From NCBI RefSeq assembly GCF_030812775.1, contig NZ_JAUSTI010000026.1, positions 1 to 60,060 of the forward strand: a stretch of 60,060 nucleotides of DNA. Direction: 5' to 3'. A model generated the notes under the pieces. That model ran no database searches. It was not told the DNA's origin and worked only from the letters and a program-made list of their open reading frames with translations. The DNA is from Paenibacillus tundrae. Lineage in GTDB: Bacteria; Bacillota; Bacilli; Paenibacillales; Paenibacillaceae. Below are positions 24,046-33,375 of the stretch, piece after piece; position 1 is the stretch's first letter, and each line of letters starts with the position of its first letter. A program made the translations under genes and the position numbers.

Positions 24046-24663
24046 ATGTCCAATCATTATTATTCGGACAAACCGCAAGTAGCGCATGATCGGAAGGCGA
24101 CTGAAACGATGCTTCGTGGATTTAGTCTGCGGTTCGTGACAGACGCTGGTGTATTTTCCAAAAACGGAATTGATTATGGCAGCAGAGTATTAATTGATGT
24201 GATGGAGATTCCGACAGGAGCTCACGTTCTTGATGTGGGTTGCGGATACGGACCGATGGGTCTTACAGCAGCGAAGCTTGTACCGGATGGGCATGTCACC
24301 ATGATTGATATCAACGAGAGAGCTGTTGAACTTTCCAAGGAAAATGCAAAAGCGAATGGAATTAACAATGTTACCGTCATGCAAAGTAATCTACTGGCTG
24401 AAGTGGAAAAGGTAGACTTTGACGTTATTCTAACCAATCCCCCTATACGGGCTGGGAAAGAAACGGTTCATACTATATTTGAACAGGCTCATCGTCATTT
24501 GAAGGTTGGTGGTTCGTTGTGGATCGTCATTCAGAAGAAGCAAGGAGCTCCTTCGGCAAAATCGAAGTTAGAGACTTTGTTTGGAAGAGTAGAGGAAGTC
24601 ACAAAGGATAAAGGCTACCGAATTTTCAAAGCGGTGAAAACGGAAGAAGTCGCTGAAGGCTGA
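24046..24663 (+). CDS. Class I SAM methyltransferase, RsmC-like (YbxB)
   Basis: A 205-residue protein. The Rossmann SAM site is VLDVGCGYGPMG (61-72); the catalytic-type NPPIR motif (131-135) is that of N2-guanine rRNA methyltransferases such as RsmC. The target is inferred to be 16S rRNA; the B. subtilis orthologue YbxB occupies the same place between rplL and rpoB. I chose ATG 24046, with GTGAGTGAGGG upstream; a GTG at 24034 is possible. Confidence 0.88.
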   Translation: MSNHYYSDKPQVAHDRKATETMLRGFSLRFVTDAGVFSKNGIDYGSRVLIDVMEIPTGAHVLDVGCGYGPMGLTAAKLVPDGHVTMIDINERAVELSKENAKANGINNVTVMQSNLLAEVEKVDFDVILTNPPIRAGKETVHTIFEQAHRHLKVGGSLWIVIQKKQGAPSAKSKLETLFGRVEEVTKDKGYRIFKAVKTEEVAEG

Positions 24664-24713
24664 TTCCCGATTTGTAAAGTAAGCAGGGGAGTGTTTTTTT
24701 TGCAATAGGACTA

Positions 24714-24742
24714 TTGACTTGAAATTCAGGTCGTGGTATTAT
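24714..24742 (+). promoter_or_regulatory. Sigma-A promoter of rpoB-rpoC
   Basis: TTGACT (24714-24719), a 17-bp spacer and TATTAT (24737-24742), leaving a leader of about 310 bases before rpoB. Confidence 0.7.
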
Positions 24743-24806
24743 TGTAAAATGTCAGTATTAAGATGCCCTACTTGGCTTTAGCTAACTAAAAATGTCAATC
24801 TTTTTT

Positions 24807-24847
24807 TACGCCGAACGGGCTTATTATGCCAACGTTTGGCGTATAAT
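24807..24847 (+). promoter_or_regulatory. Alternative hairpins in the rpoB leader
   Basis: TACGCCGAACG (24807-24817) pairs with CGTTTGGCGTA (24833-24843), 11 bp with one G-U pair. The same 3' arm can instead pair with ATGCCAA (24826-24832) in a tight palindrome that ends in TATAAT (24842-24847). The two folds exclude each other. A further imperfect stem, CTCTGT with ACAGAG, lies at 24971-25006. The rest of the 24664-25056 gap shows no gene. Confidence 0.4.
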
Positions 24848-25056
24848 ATGTACATTTTGGGCAAACTGGGGATAAGAATGTTTTGGAAGACATCCGCCGA
24901 TCAAAGTTGCTCTTTTTTCGAACGACATTTCGAGTAAGGGCTTTTCTTTATTTGTGGATGCATTGCTTTGCTCTGTATGTGTACCATTATAAGGTTACAA
25001 ACAGAGGTTCGCAACGAAATTTTTAAAGTGAGTAGACATTGAGGGGTGAGTTTAAG

Positions 25057-28000
25057 TTGGCAGGACATCTTGTTCAATATGGTCGACGCACTCGGCGCAG
25101 TTATGCACGAATTAACGAGATACTCGAAGTTCCGAACCTGATTGAAATCCAACAAAAATCCTATGATTGGTTTTTGGAGGAAGGGTTGCGCGAAATGTTC
25201 CAGGATATCTCGCCGATCCAGGATTTTACAGGCAATTTGATTTTGGAATTTATCGATTACAGTCTCGGAGAACCGAAGTATACAGTAGACGACGCTAAAG
25301 AGCGTGACGTTACTTATGCAGCACCACTTCGGGTCAAAGTCCGGCTCATTAATAAGGAAACCGGCGAAGTCAAGGAGCAGGAAGTATTCATGGGAGATTT
25401 CCCGCTGATGACCGATACTGGCACATTTATTATTAATGGTGCGGAACGGGTTATTGTCAGCCAGTTGGTCCGCTCTCCTAGCGTTTACTTCAGCACTAAA
25501 GTAGATAAGAATGCCAAAAAGACGTATACCGCGACAGTTATTCCTAACCGCGGCGCTTGGCTCGAACTGGAGATGGACGCGAAGGACGTAGTTTATGTCC
25601 GGATCGACCGTACACGTAAAATACCGGTGACGGTTCTCCTGCGTGCACTTGGTTTTGGCACAGACGCTGAGATTTTGGATCTGCTCGGTAATGACGAATA
25701 TATCCGCAACACACTGGATAAAGATAACACGGATTCCACGGAGAAAGCGCTGATTGAAATTTATGAGCGTCTTCGTCCGGGTGAGCCACCTACGCTTGAT
25801 AATGCGAAGAGCTTGCTCGTAGCGCGTTTCTTTGATCCAAAACGTTATGACCTGGCTAACGTAGGTCGTTACAAAATCAACAAAAAACTTCACATCAAAA
25901 ATCGCTTGTTCAACCAACGCTTAGCTGAGTCTTTGGTTGACACCGAAACTGGTGAAATCATTGCTGAAGCAGGTCAAATGGTCGACCGTCGATTGCTCGA
26001 CGAGATCATGCCGCACCTAGAGAAAAGCGTTGGTTTCCGCACATATCATGTGGCGAACGGCGTTTTGGATGCCAATGATATCCCGATGCAAACCATTGAT
26101 GTGTTCTCGCCGATTGAAGACGGTAAAGTGGTTAAATTGATTGCCAATGCTAACATTGACAAATCAGTTAAGAACATCACACCGGCAGATATCATTTCAT
26201 CAATCAGTTACTTCATTAATCTACTGCACGGCATCGGTAGCACAGATGATATCGATCACCTGGGTAACCGTCGTCTGCGTTCAGTAGGTGAACTCTTGCA
26301 GAACCAGTTCCGCATCGGTTTGTCCCGTATGGAACGTGTTGTTCGTGAGAGAATGTCCATTCAGGATGCTAACGTAATCACGCCTCAAGCTTTGATTAAC
26401 ATACGTCCTGTTATCGCATCGATTAAAGAGTTCTTCGGTAGCTCTCAATTGTCACAGTTTATGGATCAAACGAACCCACTGGGTGAGTTGACGCATAAAC
26501 GTCGTCTGTCCGCACTCGGACCAGGTGGTTTGACGCGTGAGCGTGCCGGCATGGAAGTCCGTGACGTGCATCCATCCCACTATGGCCGGATGTGTCCGAT
26601 CGAGACACCGGAGGGACCGAATATTGGTTTGATCAACTCCTTGTCTACGTTTGCTCGTGTAAACGAATATGGCTTCATTGAAGCTCCATATCGTTGGGTA
26701 GATCCGAAGACAGGTGTCGTTACTGAACAGATTGATTACCTGACAGCAGACGAAGAGGACAACTATGTTGTCGCTCAAGCGAACGCGAAGCTGAATGAAG
26801 ATGGAACATTTGCTGAAGAAGCAATCATTGTACGTTACAACAAGCAATCGGATAACATCCTTACGATGCCGAGTGAGCGAGTTGACTACATGGACGTATC
26901 TCCTAAGCAGGTTGTATCCGTCGCTACAGCGCTCATTCCGTTCCTTGAGAACGATGACTCCAACCGTGCGCTTATGGGATCGAACATGCAGCGGCAAGCC
27001 GTTCCACTCTTGATTCCTAAAGCTCCGCTTGTCGGAACAGGTATGGAACATAAAGCCGCAAAAGATTCTGGTGTATGTATTGTCTCCAAATATGACGGGA
27101 TTATCGAACGTTCTTCTGCGAACGAGATCTGGCTCCGTCGTTTGGAAGAAGTAGATGGCCAAGAAGTCAAAGGCGATATTGTTAAATATAAATTACACAA
27201 ATTTATGCGTTCGAACCAAGGAACATGCATTAACCAACGTCCGATCGTCAAAAGAGGTGCTGTTGTCAAAGCTGGCGACATCCTTGCAGATGGTCCTTCA
27301 ACGGAAATGGGTGAATTGGCTCTAGGACGTAACGTTGTCGTTGCCTTCATGACTTGGGAAGGTTACAACTACGAGGATGCGATTTTGCTCAGTGAAAAAC
27401 TCGTTAAGGAAGATGTGTATACATCCATCCATATCGAGGAATATGAGTCAGAAGCGCGTGATACGAAGCTCGGACCTGAAGAGATTACACGTGATATCCC
27501 GAACGTTGGGGAAGAAGCACTGCGTAACCTTGATGAGCGTGGTATCATCCGAATCGGTGCTGAGATCAGTGCTGGCGACATTCTAGTTGGTAAAGTAACA
27601 CCAAAAGGTGTGACTGAGCTAACAGCTGAAGAACGCCTCTTGCACGCAATCTTCGGTGAGAAAGCACGTGAAGTACGTGATACTTCCCTGCGTGTGCCTC
27701 ACGGTACAGACGGAATCGTAGTAGACGTTAAAGTGTTCACACGTGAGAACGGTGATGAGCTACCTCCAGGTGTTAACCAACTCGTTCGTGTGTATATTGC
27801 CCAAAAACGGAAAATCTCCGAGGGTGATAAAATGGCCGGACGTCACGGTAACAAAGGGGTCGTGGCTCGTATCCTACCGGAAGAAGATATGCCTTTCTTG
27901 CCGGATGGTACACCTGTTCAGATCGTTCTTAACCCACTGGGCGTACCTTCCCGGATGAACATCGGTCAAGTACTGGAAGTTCACTTGGGTATGGCAGCAA

Positions 28001-28602
28001 TGCAGCTCGGGATCCACGTAGCAACTCCTGTATTCGATGGAGCGAAGGAGTATGATGTCTTCGATACGATGGAAGAAGCAGGAATGCAACGTAATGGTAA
28101 AACTGTCCTGTATGATGGTCGTACAGGTGAAGAGTTTGAACGTGAAGTTACCGTTGGTGTCATGCATATGATCAAGCTGGCACACATGGTTGATGATAAA
28201 ATCCATGCCCGTTCCACAGGACCTTACTCTCTCGTTACGCAACAGCCATTGGGTGGTAAAGCCCAATTCGGTGGACAACGTTTCGGTGAGATGGAAGTAT
28301 GGGCGCTTGAGGCTTATGGTGCAGCTTATACCTTGCAAGAAATCTTGACTGTTAAGTCCGATGATGTTGTTGGTCGGGTGAAAACGTATGAATCCATCGT
28401 CAAAGGTGAGAATGTTCCGGAACCAGGTGTTCCTGAGTCATTCAAAGTATTGATCAAAGAGCTGCAAAGCTTAGGTATGGACGTTAAGATTTTGAGTGAA
28501 GATGAGCAAGAGATTGAAATGAAAGAAATGGACGATGAAGATGACGCTGCGAGCGATAAGCTCAGCCTCAACCTTGAGGGTACAGAGGTCGGAGCGGAGT
28601 AA
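25057..28602 (+). CDS. rpoB: DNA-directed RNA polymerase subunit beta
   Basis: A 1181-residue catalytic core subunit. The rifampicin pocket (about 459-505) reads FGSSQLSQFMDQTNPL then THKRRLSALGPGG, a wild-type, sensitive-looking sequence. KMAGRHGNKG and VTQQPLGGKAQFGGQRFGEM are the usual late motifs. The C-terminus is an acidic tail. The start is TTG 25057 (MAGHLVQYGRR), six bases after GAGGGGTGAG; a TTG at 25039 precedes the site. rpoC follows after 112 bases. Confidence 0.96.
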   Translation: MAGHLVQYGRRTRRSYARINEILEVPNLIEIQQKSYDWFLEEGLREMFQDISPIQDFTGNLILEFIDYSLGEPKYTVDDAKERDVTYAAPLRVKVRLINKETGEVKEQEVFMGDFPLMTDTGTFIINGAERVIVSQLVRSPSVYFSTKVDKNAKKTYTATVIPNRGAWLELEMDAKDVVYVRIDRTRKIPVTVLLRALGFGTDAEILDLLGNDEYIRNTLDKDNTDSTEKALIEIYERLRPGEPPTLDNAKSLLVARFFDPKRYDLANVGRYKINKKLHIKNRLFNQRLAESLVDTETGEIIAEAGQMVDRRLLDEIMPHLEKSVGFRTYHVANGVLDANDIPMQTIDVFSPIEDGKVVKLIANANIDKSVKNITPADIISSISYFINLLHGIGSTDDIDHLGNRRLRSVGELLQNQFRIGLSRMERVVRERMSIQDANVITPQALINIRPVIASIKEFFGSSQLSQFMDQTNPLGELTHKRRLSALGPGGLTRERAGMEVRDVHPSHYGRMCPIETPEGPNIGLINSLSTFARVNEYGFIEAPYRWVDPKTGVVTEQIDYLTADEEDNYVVAQANAKLNEDGTFAEEAIIVRYNKQSDNILTMPSERVDYMDVSPKQVVSVATALIPFLENDDSNRALMGSNMQRQAVPLLIPKAPLVGTGMEHKAAKDSGVCIVSKYDGIIERSSANEIWLRRLEEVDGQEVKGDIVKYKLHKFMRSNQGTCINQRPIVKRGAVVKAGDILADGPSTEMGELALGRNVVVAFMTWEGYNYEDAILLSEKLVKEDVYTSIHIEEYESEARDTKLGPEEITRDIPNVGEEALRNLDERGIIRIGAEISAGDILVGKVTPKGVTELTAEERLLHAIFGEKAREVRDTSLRVPHGTDGIVVDVKVFTRENGDELPPGVNQLVRVYIAQKRKISEGDKMAGRHGNKGVVARILPEEDMPFLPDGTPVQIVLNPLGVPSRMNIGQVLEVHLGMAAMQLGIHVATPVFDGAKEYDVFDTMEEAGMQRNGKTVLYDGRTGEEFEREVTVGVMHMIKLAHMVDDKIHARSTGPYSLVTQQPLGGKAQFGGQRFGEMEVWALEAYGAAYTLQEILTVKSDDVVGRVKTYESIVKGENVPEPGVPESFKVLIKELQSLGMDVKILSEDEQEIEMKEMDDEDDAASDKLSLNLEGTEVGAE

Positions 28603-28639
28603 CCGCTTCGGGCGCATGATGACCGGCGTTTTTCATCAG

Positions 28640-28675
28640 GCTCGCGTCTTGCTCCGGCTTCGGCCGGAGGGGGCG
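28640..28675 (+). promoter_or_regulatory. Stable UUCG hairpin between rpoB and rpoC
   Basis: CTCCGGC (28652-28658) and GCCGGAG (28663-28669) close a C(TTCG)G tetraloop, extended outward by CGTCTT with GGGGCG. There is no T tract, so it is more likely an RNA stability or processing element than a terminator. Confidence 0.5.
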
Positions 28676-28714
28676 TAACCTAGAATACAGGACTTGGTTA
28701 AGGAGGGTTGCTCC

Positions 28715-31700
28715 TTGTTGGACGTCAACAATTTCGAATACATGAAGATCGGGCTTGCTTCCCCAGAAAAAATTCGTTCTTGGTCCCGCGGAGAAGTGAA
28801 AAAACCGGAAACGATCAACTATCGTACGTTGAAACCGGAAAAAGAAGGGCTGTTCTGCGAAAAGATTTTTGGCCCTACAAAGGACTGGGAATGTCATTGC
28901 GGTAAATACAAACGCGTCCGTTATAAAGGCGTTGTCTGTGATCGTTGTGGCGTTGAAGTAACACGTGCGAAAGTTCGTCGTGAACGGATGGGTCATATCG
29001 AGCTCGCTGCTCCGGTATCACACATTTGGTACTTCAAAGGTATTCCGAGCCGTATGGGTCTCGCTTTGGATATGTCTCCAAGATCTCTCGAGGAGATTAT
29101 TTATTTTGCATCATATGTAGTAACTGATCCAGGAGAAACTCCACTGGAGAAAAAACAGCTGTTGTCCGAGAAAGAATACCGCAGCTACCGTGAAAAATAC
29201 GGATATGGTTTCCAAGCTGGTATGGGTGCAGAAGCAGTTAAAAAATTGCTTCAAGATCTTGATGTAGATAAAGAGCTTGATTTCTTGAAAGAAGAGCTCC
29301 GTACTGCACAAGGACAACGCCGTAACCGTGCAATTAAACGTTTGGAAGTTATCGAAGCCTTCCGTAACTCTGGCAATAAGCCGGAGTGGATGATCATGGA
29401 TGTACTTCCTGTGATTCCGCCGGAACTTCGTCCTATGGTACAGCTGGATGGTGGACGTTTCGCTACGTCTGACCTGAATGACTTGTACCGCCGTGTAATT
29501 AACCGGAACAACCGTCTGAAACGTCTGCTTGATTTGGGCGCGCCAGATATTATCGTGCAAAATGAAAAACGGATGCTGCAGGAAGCTGTTGACGCATTGA
29601 TCGATAATGGTCGTCGTGGTCGCCCTGTAACAGGTCCTGGTAACCGTCCTTTGAAATCTCTCAGCCACATGCTGAAAGGTAAACAAGGCCGTTTCCGTCA
29701 AAACTTGCTCGGTAAACGTGTTGACTATTCTGGTCGTTCCGTTATCGTTGTTGGACCTTACCTGAAAATGTATCAGTGTGGTCTGCCAAAAGATATGGCA
29801 CTTGAATTGTTCAAGCCTTTTGTAATGAAAGAGCTTGTAAATAAAGGGCTTGCCCACAACATCAAGAGCGCTAAACGTAAGGTTGAGCGTGTAAGTCCTG
29901 AAGTTTGGGATGTTCTTGAAGAAGTAATTAAGGAGCATCCGGTTCTACTTAACCGTGCCCCTACGCTTCACCGTCTCGGTATTCAAGCATTTGAACCGAT
30001 TCTCGTTGAAGGTAAAGCAATTCGTCTTCACCCACTAGTATGTACGGCGTACAACGCCGACTTTGACGGTGACCAAATGGCCGTGCACGTTCCATTGTCC
30101 GCTGAAGCTCAAGCGGAAGCGCGTATCCTGATGCTTGCATCGGGTAACATTTTGAACCCGAAAGACGGTAAACCTGTTGTTACTCCTTCCCAGGATATGG
30201 TGCTTGGTTCTTACTACCTCACTATGGACAACAAGGAAGAAAAGGGCACAGGTATGATCCTGCGTACTGTTAATGAGGCTGTATCAGCTTACCAACGTGG
30301 TACTGCTGGACTGCATGCTCGCGTAGCGATTCCAGTTAAGGCGCTTGGTAAAACAAGCTTCACGGAAGAGCAACAAGAGGGCATGTTGCTGACAACGATC
30401 GGCAAAATCATCTTTAACGAAATCTTCCCGGCAAGCTTCCCGTATATCAATGACGCGACTCGTGCTAACTTGTACCAAGGTACTGCGGATCACTCATTTG
30501 TATATGAGAAAGGTGTCGACCTGAGAGAAGCGATCATGAATGCTCCTCAAGCAGGTGGTGTTGGTAAAGAATACCTCGGTTCCATCATTGCACGTTGCTT
30601 TGAGATTTATCACACAACAGAAACAGCGGTTATTCTGGATAAAATCAAACAACTTGGATTCACGTACTCCACTCGTGCCGGTATTACGGTTGCCGTGTCG
30701 GACGTTATCGTGCCTAATGAGAAATTCGAGATTCTTAGACAGTCTGAAGAAAAAGCACAAATCGTTACGAATCAATACCGTCGTGGTTTGATTACGAATG
30801 AAGAGCGCTATGACCGTATCATTGATATTTGGTCAAAATCTAAAGATGACATCACTGAAATCTTGATGAAATCCATGGACCGTTATAACTCCATTATGAT
30901 GATGGTTGATTCCAAAGCGCGGGGTAACAAATCGCAAATCACTCAATTGGGCGGTATGCGTGGTTTGATGGCCAACCCGTCTGGTCGAATCATTGAACTC
31001 CCAATCAAATCGAACTTCCGTGAAGGTCTGACGGTACTCGAGTACTTCATCTCAACTCACGGTGCGCGTAAAGGTTTGGCCGATACGGCGTTACGTACAG
31101 CGGACTCAGGTTACCTGACTCGTCGTCTCGTAGACGTTGCACAAGATGTGATTGTTCGTGAGGATGATTGTGGAACAGATAAAGGCTTTACGGTAAGTCG
31201 TATCCAGGATGGTAAAGAGGTTATTGAAGATCTCTATGACCGTATTGAAGGCAGATACTGCTTCGAGACATTGCGTCATCCGGAAACGAAAGAAATTATT
31301 GTAGGTCGCAATGAATTGATTGACTCTGACAAAGCAGAGGCTATCATTGCAGCAGGCATAACTAAATTGCAAATCCGCTCTGTACTCAGCTGCCGTGCTC
31401 GTCATGGTGTCTGCAAGAAGTGTTACGGTCGTAACTTGGCGACGGGTAAACATGTGGAGATCGGTGAAGCAGTTGGAATTATCGCAGCACAATCCATTGG
31501 TGAACCAGGAACACAGCTTACAATGCGTACATTCCATACCGGTGGTGTGGCCGGAGACGATATCACGCAAGGTTTGCCGCGTATCCAAGAGTTGTTTGAG
31601 GCTCGTAATCCTAAGGGTCAAGCAACAATCAGTGAGATTGATGGTGTGGTTAAAGAGATTCGTGAAGCGAAGGATCGTCGTGAAATTGAAATTCAAGGTG

Positions 31701-32329
31701 AAGCAGAATCTAAAGTATATGCTGTTACCTACGGTTCCCGTGTCCGCGTAAGCGAAGGCATGGAAATTGAAGCGGGTGACGAATTGACAGATGGTTCTAT
31801 CGATCCAAAAGAAATGCTGCGCATTAAAGGCATACGTGGTGTACAAAACTACATTTTGCAGGAAGTACAGCGCGTATATCGTAACCAAGGCGTAGAAATT
31901 AATGATAAGCACGTGGAAGTTATGATCCGTCAAATGCTGCGTAAGATCCGTATCGTGGATGCAGGAGATACAACGCTGTTGCCAGGATCGTTCGTTGATA
32001 TGCATGAGTACGAAAGAGCTAACAAAATTGCGATTCTTAGTGATAAAGAGCCAGCGGTTGCAAAACCAATCTTGCTCGGTATCACGAAAGCATCCTTGGA
32101 AACAGACTCTTTCCTCTCAGCGGCCTCGTTCCAAGAAACTACACGTGTCTTGACAGATGCAGCGATCAAAGGTAAAGTCGATCAGTTGCTCGGTCTGAAA
32201 GAGAATGTAATCATCGGTAAACTGATTCCTGCGGGTACCGGTATGAACCGTTATCGCAGCATCAAATTTGCTGAGCCAGAAGATGGTCAATCTTCGGTAG
32301 AAGAACTTGAGCCAGTTTCGGTTGATTAA
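28715..32329 (+). CDS. rpoC: DNA-directed RNA polymerase subunit beta'
   Basis: A 1204-residue subunit holding the active-site Mg in NADFDGDQMA (about 447-456). Zinc site 1 is C60, C62, C75, C78; zinc site 2 includes CGTD near 818 and CRARHGVCKKC near 892. The bridge and trigger helices (GEPGTQLTMRTFHTGGVAGD) are intact. The start is TTG 28715 (MLDVNNFEYM as in B. subtilis), six bases after AGGAGGGT. Cotranscribed with rpoB. Confidence 0.96.
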   Translation: MLDVNNFEYMKIGLASPEKIRSWSRGEVKKPETINYRTLKPEKEGLFCEKIFGPTKDWECHCGKYKRVRYKGVVCDRCGVEVTRAKVRRERMGHIELAAPVSHIWYFKGIPSRMGLALDMSPRSLEEIIYFASYVVTDPGETPLEKKQLLSEKEYRSYREKYGYGFQAGMGAEAVKKLLQDLDVDKELDFLKEELRTAQGQRRNRAIKRLEVIEAFRNSGNKPEWMIMDVLPVIPPELRPMVQLDGGRFATSDLNDLYRRVINRNNRLKRLLDLGAPDIIVQNEKRMLQEAVDALIDNGRRGRPVTGPGNRPLKSLSHMLKGKQGRFRQNLLGKRVDYSGRSVIVVGPYLKMYQCGLPKDMALELFKPFVMKELVNKGLAHNIKSAKRKVERVSPEVWDVLEEVIKEHPVLLNRAPTLHRLGIQAFEPILVEGKAIRLHPLVCTAYNADFDGDQMAVHVPLSAEAQAEARILMLASGNILNPKDGKPVVTPSQDMVLGSYYLTMDNKEEKGTGMILRTVNEAVSAYQRGTAGLHARVAIPVKALGKTSFTEEQQEGMLLTTIGKIIFNEIFPASFPYINDATRANLYQGTADHSFVYEKGVDLREAIMNAPQAGGVGKEYLGSIIARCFEIYHTTETAVILDKIKQLGFTYSTRAGITVAVSDVIVPNEKFEILRQSEEKAQIVTNQYRRGLITNEERYDRIIDIWSKSKDDITEILMKSMDRYNSIMMMVDSKARGNKSQITQLGGMRGLMANPSGRIIELPIKSNFREGLTVLEYFISTHGARKGLADTALRTADSGYLTRRLVDVAQDVIVREDDCGTDKGFTVSRIQDGKEVIEDLYDRIEGRYCFETLRHPETKEIIVGRNELIDSDKAEAIIAAGITKLQIRSVLSCRARHGVCKKCYGRNLATGKHVEIGEAVGIIAAQSIGEPGTQLTMRTFHTGGVAGDDITQGLPRIQELFEARNPKGQATISEIDGVVKEIREAKDRREIEIQGEAESKVYAVTYGSRVRVSEGMEIEAGDELTDGSIDPKEMLRIKGIRGVQNYILQEVQRVYRNQGVEINDKHVEVMIRQMLRKIRIVDAGDTTLLPGSFVDMHEYERANKIAILSDKEPAVAKPILLGITKASLETDSFLSAASFQETTRVLTDAAIKGKVDQLLGLKENVIIGKLIPAGTGMNRYRSIKFAEPEDGQSSVEELEPVSVD

Positions 32330-32450
32330 TAGATTGCTCTTCCTTTGAAGAGGATCGAAGGTTTTGTACGTCAGTGAGCGGACGTCTGTTTCATACAGAT
32401 GGACGTTCCTGGTGTACGTAAACTTTTGATAAAATGTTTTGGTAATAGCA

Positions 32451-32479
32451 TTGACAATGTTTGTTCTAGATGCTAATAT
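32451..32479 (+). promoter_or_regulatory. Sigma-A promoter before the L7Ae-like gene
   Basis: TTGACA (32451-32456), a 17-bp spacer and TAATAT (32474-32479), followed after about 55 bases by the L7Ae-like ATG. It provides separate transcription of the str cluster. Confidence 0.8.
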
Positions 32480-32533
32480 ATCAAAGGTGCGTGAGTAGAT
32501 GATTGTATTTAGTCCTATTCGGAGGAATGAACA

Positions 32534-32785
32534 ATGTCTAATGAAAAAGGCTTGCAAGATGCTCATGTCAAGATAGGTACCAAACAGACCACGCGGATGG
32601 TTCAGACAGGTATGGCTTCCGAAGTCTATGTGGCTGAAGATAGTGATCCGCAGCTTACTTCCAAAATCATTGCTTTGTGTGAACAACATAATGTGAAGTG
32701 CACGAAAGTGGACACAATGAAAAATCTCGGCAAAGCTTGCGGGATTGGAGTAGGGGCAGCAATGGCTGCAGTCGTAAAATCATAA
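32534..32785 (+). CDS. rplGB: L7Ae-family ribosomal protein-like RNA-binding protein (YbxF)
   Basis: An 83-residue protein with the L7Ae/L30e fold: GTKQTTRMVQTGMASEVYVAED (about 15-36) is the typical kink-turn-binding loop region. B. subtilis YbxF binds kink-turn RNA and associates with ribosomes; its role is not settled. It starts after GGAGGAATGAACA and lies between rpoC and rpsL, the usual place in Bacillales. Confidence 0.9.
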   Translation: MSNEKGLQDAHVKIGTKQTTRMVQTGMASEVYVAEDSDPQLTSKIIALCEQHNVKCTKVDTMKNLGKACGIGVGAAMAAVVKS

Positions 32786-32795
32786 GGTAAGGAAC

Positions 32796-32841
32796 GTTTT
32801 TGTCCGAGAACTTTAAGTGATTCTCCAAGGCAAAAACTTTT
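32796..32841 (+). terminator. Hairpin after rplGB, possible terminator or rpsL leader element
   Basis: GTTTTTGTC pairs with GGCAAAAAC (9 bp, one G-U pair), with an inner GAGAA-TTCTC helix, and is followed by TTTTC. A second hairpin, CTGGGTC with GACTTAG around TGTG (32864-32881), follows before rpsL. It may attenuate transcription into rpsL. Confidence 0.5.
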
Positions 32842-32935
32842 CATTTGTCTTTTTATGAACCGCCTGGGTCTGTGGACTTAGCGAAAAGAGGTTTATAAAG
32901 AAACATGAATAATTGAGGAAGGGGGTGGCAATCAC

Positions 32936-33358
32936 ATGCCAACTATTAACCAACTGGTTCGTAAAGGACGTCAAGCTAAAGTTGATAAGTCAAAATCACC
33001 AGCTTTGCAAAAAGGATTCAACGCTTTGAAACGTGAATCCACTAACATCAGTGCCCCACAAAAACGTGGTGTCTGCACTCGTGTAGGTACAATGACTCCA
33101 CGTAAACCGAACTCTGCACTTCGTAAATATGCCCGTGTTCGTTTGACGAACCGTCTCGAGGTAACTGCTTATATCCCGGGAATCGGACATAACCTTCAAG
33201 AGCACAGTGTGGTATTGATCCGCGGAGGTAAAGTAAAAGACCTTGCAGGGGTTCGTTATCACATCGTTCGTGGAGCTCTCGATACTGCAGGCGTTAACAA
33301 CCGTATGCAAGCTCGTTCTAAATACGGTGCTAAGCGTCCAAAAGCTAAAAAAGCTTAA
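32936..33358 (+). CDS. rpsL: 30S ribosomal protein S12
   Basis: A 140-residue decoding-centre protein. The decoding loop reads TMTPRKPNSALRK (52-64): position 56, Lys in B. subtilis (K56) and E. coli (K43), is Arg here (codon CGT, 33101-33103). The second loop reads KVKDLAGVRYH (99-109): the position of E. coli Pro91 is Ala104 (GCA, 33245-33247), while Asp102, the usual methylthiolation residue, and Lys101 are kept. Both sites are classical streptomycin-response positions. Otherwise the length and termini are normal. First gene of rpsL-rpsG-fusA-tuf. Confidence 0.96.
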   Translation: MPTINQLVRKGRQAKVDKSKSPALQKGFNALKRESTNISAPQKRGVCTRVGTMTPRKPNSALRKYARVRLTNRLEVTAYIPGIGHNLQEHSVVLIRGGKVKDLAGVRYHIVRGALDTAGVNNRMQARSKYGAKRPKAKKA

Positions 33359-33375
33359 ACTATTATAAGTAGATT

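Noticed and set aside
24901..25917. Long minus-strand open frame of 338 codons opposite rpoB
   Set aside because: It is antisense to conserved rpoB sequence and has no ribosome site or family similarity; long antisense frames arise from biased codon use.
26433..26560. Possible rifampicin-resistance changes in RpoB
   Set aside because: The cluster keeps the usual Gln, Asp, His, Arg and Ser residues; the Gly in NPLGELTHK sits at a naturally variable position.
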